This document shows positions 61,994-64,000 of a stretch of 64,000 nucleotides of DNA, in pieces; positions within the stretch are counted from its first letter, which is position 1; every line of letters begins with the position of its first letter. The translations under genes were made by a program, and so were the position numbers. The notes below the pieces were generated by a model. The model was not told the origin of the DNA. It did no database searches and was given only the letters and a program-made list of their open reading frames with translations. This DNA comes from Aphelenchoides besseyi (taxonomy: Eukaryota > Nematoda > Chromadorea > Rhabditida > Aphelenchoididae): the NCBI GenBank assembly GCA_024699855.1, contig JAMPIQ010000002.1, positions 11,284,001-11,348,000 of the forward strand, given 5' to 3'.

Positions 61994-63286
61994 TCACATG
62001 TGACAGTCAGCAAAGTCGTATGCCGGCAACAGAAACGGATGCTGAAATACGAACATTAAAGAAATCAACTCCAAAGTTTACCGGATGATTGAATCTTCGC
62101 GAAGGTCGACGATAATAAAGCGAGTTGACTTCTTCATCTGGCAATAAAATCGGCAACTTTCGATTCGAATCGCTAAGTGATTCATCAACGGAGGTACTTC
62201 TAAATCAACCATTGTGTTTTGGTTTCCTAGAAAGTTTACCGTGAGGCTCGTTGTAAACAGTTGATTCGAGCATGTTGATGGTATCGATTGTTGAGTAGCA
62301 TGCTGTCGAGTGAAAGATCTGGACCGTCACGTACATTTCGCATAATCGTGCTGATGCAATAGCGATTATAAGTTCGTTCATCACGCTTTGACATGTACAC
62401 AAGTACGAGCAAGATCGCGGCTGTTTCTGTACACAAGAAAGACACCTGTAAAAGTTAATAGCAATTTAAAATAATTAGAGTTTATCGCTTACTTTAAAAA
62501 CAATAAAAGAGTATCCGTAGGAGTAATAGAAGAGCGGATCGTCCATTTCAGAAGCCGGGAAAATTTTGTTGCCAACTTCCTTCGACACACCGGCCATGTA
62601 AACGATTATACTGTTCAGGTCGGCAAGCCCAGCAAAGATATGTAAAGTGGTAGCAATGAACAATGAGCGATAAGGTTTGGGTCGCTTGTAACAAACAATC
62701 ACGCCAATCAATCCAGAGAAATCCAAGATACATCCCAGAAAAACGAAGAAGAAAGACGGGCGCACAGAAACTGAAACCGAATAGTAATTTGCAAGTTCCC
62801 CGCAAAAACATCGTACACTCAATTGAGCTTGTAACATCGGAGGGCTCATCCATCGAAAACATATCAATTTTGTTGCAATGATCGGGCGTTACAGCTAAAA
62901 AGTCGACGTTATTTACGTTCTTTCATTTGAGCTAATTGGAAATTTCGAGCAAAACATACGATCGACCCAACAAAAATACCATGGCCCGATTGTTGCGTTC
63001 TTAAAATACCGGGGATTCGTAAGCATGTCTTCGAAGCGTTGAGTAAGATTCGGATGAACAAAATAGCGTAGAACTTCGGCCGTGTATAACCAGTGGTTAG
63101 TTGATGCTGCTACAAAAATTGAATTATTGAGCAAATCGTATCCAAGGGTTTGGAATCATAAATAAACTTACAAACAAAGTTTGCAACACATCCGAGTGCG
63201 GAAGCAAAGAGGGCGCTTTTAATGAAACGACGACGTGTTTTCTCGTTGATCTTCGTTAATCGATGTTGAATGACCGGCAATACCAT
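61994..63286 (-). CDS. Stargazin/TARP-like calcium-channel gamma-type subunit
   Basis: Four-transmembrane protein of the claudin/PMP22/stargazin fold. Proposed start MVLPVIQHRLTKINEKTRRR at 63286; an earlier in-frame exon is possible. TM1 is IKSALFASALGCVANFV. The extracellular loop reads SASTNHWLYTAEVLRYF ... FKNATIGPWYFCWVDPVTPDHC, with the family's GPW...C...C pattern and an N-glycosylation site (NAT). SIEFSVRPSFFFVFLGCILD leads into TM2, CYKRPKPYRSLFIATTLHIF into TM3, and PLFYYSYGYSFIVFKVSFLC into TM4 (compare the YGWSFYFG of stargazin). A cytoplasmic tail with MSKRDERTYNRYCIST and PDEEVNSLYYRRPSRRF ends LPAYDFADCHM at 61994, after a 43-base intron. No classical PDZ-binding end. Such proteins are auxiliary subunits of AMPA-type glutamate receptors or calcium channels. 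The frame change at about 62772-62820 fits a GTACGA..TTTCAG intron. Confidence 0.78.
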
Positions 63287-64000
63287 CGAATATCTTGTAC
63301 GCACAAGTAGTCTACGCAAATCGAAGATTCAAACAATTTGACTTGAAATCTTTGACTCGTCGATGTGACCAAACTTTTTGGTCGTAATGTCGTCGGGTGT
63401 TCGAGATAGCGGACTTCAACGAGTGGCCAATTGGATTATGTGAATCGTAGTTTTTTGAATTACTTCGCTTTTACTTTAACTTGTTTCCGTACGACGAGAT
63501 TTGCGGTGCCACTCAAAAATCGAATATGCCAAAGAGGAAGTGGACTTTGTGGTCACTTTCCGATTTCAACTTTTGCTCAACCCTCTTCTACAAACAACTC
63601 TTGATGTCAGCACAACAAACTTGTTGAACACAAAAGCGTGATGTAACTGTTCCCTGAACTATTGGACCATTTGAAATCGAATCGTTTGTTGGAAAAGAAC
63701 AACAATCGGACAATCGAATTGAACGTGAATCTCGACTTTTACTTCATTTCCTTTGCAACGATTAGTCAATATAGTTTAGCGGCGTAAGATCAGTTGTTTA
63801 CGAAGAGAACAGCGCAGTTATTTAAAAGACAGAACTGCGCGCCTAATCAACAAGATAAAAGTTTATTTCCGTGCCTGATGTTTATTGTTCACAAGCCGAC
63901 CTGACCGCTGTTTTCTACCACAATCTCGGGTGGCAGAAGTGAAAAAAGCGGACGGCCAGCAGCGGACCTTTGCAACAAATTCATCGGCTGGTCAGGCGCG
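63287..64000. other. Upstream sequence, nothing recognised
   Basis: About 710 bases to the window edge. Possible promoter or a further 5' exon of the stargazin-like gene. No open frame or repeat of note. Confidence 0.5.

Overview
This is a gene-dense stretch of an animal nuclear genome. Nearly every gene is broken by very small introns, mostly about 35-60 bases, with GT..TTTNAG borders, and several of the best matches are to nematode-type genes (an OSM-9-like TRPV channel, a KLP-6/KIF28-type kinesin, an EAT-6-type Na,K-ATPase, a CCA-1-type T-type calcium channel). I read it as an ecdysozoan, most likely a nematode, possibly of an early-branching (enoplean) clade. The clade is inference; no marker here fixes it. 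No tRNA, rRNA, CRISPR or bacterial feature was seen.

Layout from left to right. (1) An OSM-9-type TRPV channel (minus) is divergent from a run of three plus-strand genes: the FANCJ/BRIP1-type helicase, a nitrilase and PRMT7. (2) Positions about 10.6-17.8 kb form an accessory block bounded by two copies of a roughly 210-base direct repeat. The repeat carries the 3' end of PRMT7 and the last codons of the KIF28-type kinesin. Between the copies lie a tyrosine-rich protein of unknown role, a mariner element with an internally deleted transposase that sits on that gene's stop codon, some orphan coding-like exons and a trypsin-like serine protease gene interrupted by unexplained sequence. (3) 17.8-32.6 kb holds the kinesin, a secreted protein with an ShKT-like domain, a small secreted Asn/Gly/Leu-rich protein, a CUB plus C-type-lectin membrane receptor and an NCAM/Fasciclin II-type adhesion molecule. 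(4) 35.3-42.7 kb holds the Na,K-ATPase alpha subunit, a peroxisomal 17-beta-HSD4-type dehydrogenase ending in SKL, and an unrecognised low-complexity protein. (5) After about 6.3 kb of gene-poor DNA comes the complete T-type calcium channel alpha-1 gene, followed by a TIF1-type RING/B-box/PHD/bromodomain protein and a stargazin-like four-transmembrane gamma subunit.

Functional themes. Several genes belong to excitable or ciliated sensory cells (TRPV channel, KIF28-type kinesin, Na,K-ATPase, T-type channel, stargazin-like subunit, NCAM-type adhesion protein). Others are housekeeping (DNA repair helicase, arginine methyltransferase, nitrilase, peroxisomal dehydrogenase). I see no evidence for an operon.

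The most notable observation is in the T-type calcium channel. Two tandem exons, 52747-52873 and 52979-53111, both encode the domain II S5-to-pore turret. Each has length 1 modulo 3, so only one can be used at a time. The corresponding splice choice in snail T-type channels is known to switch the pore between calcium- and sodium-preferring states.
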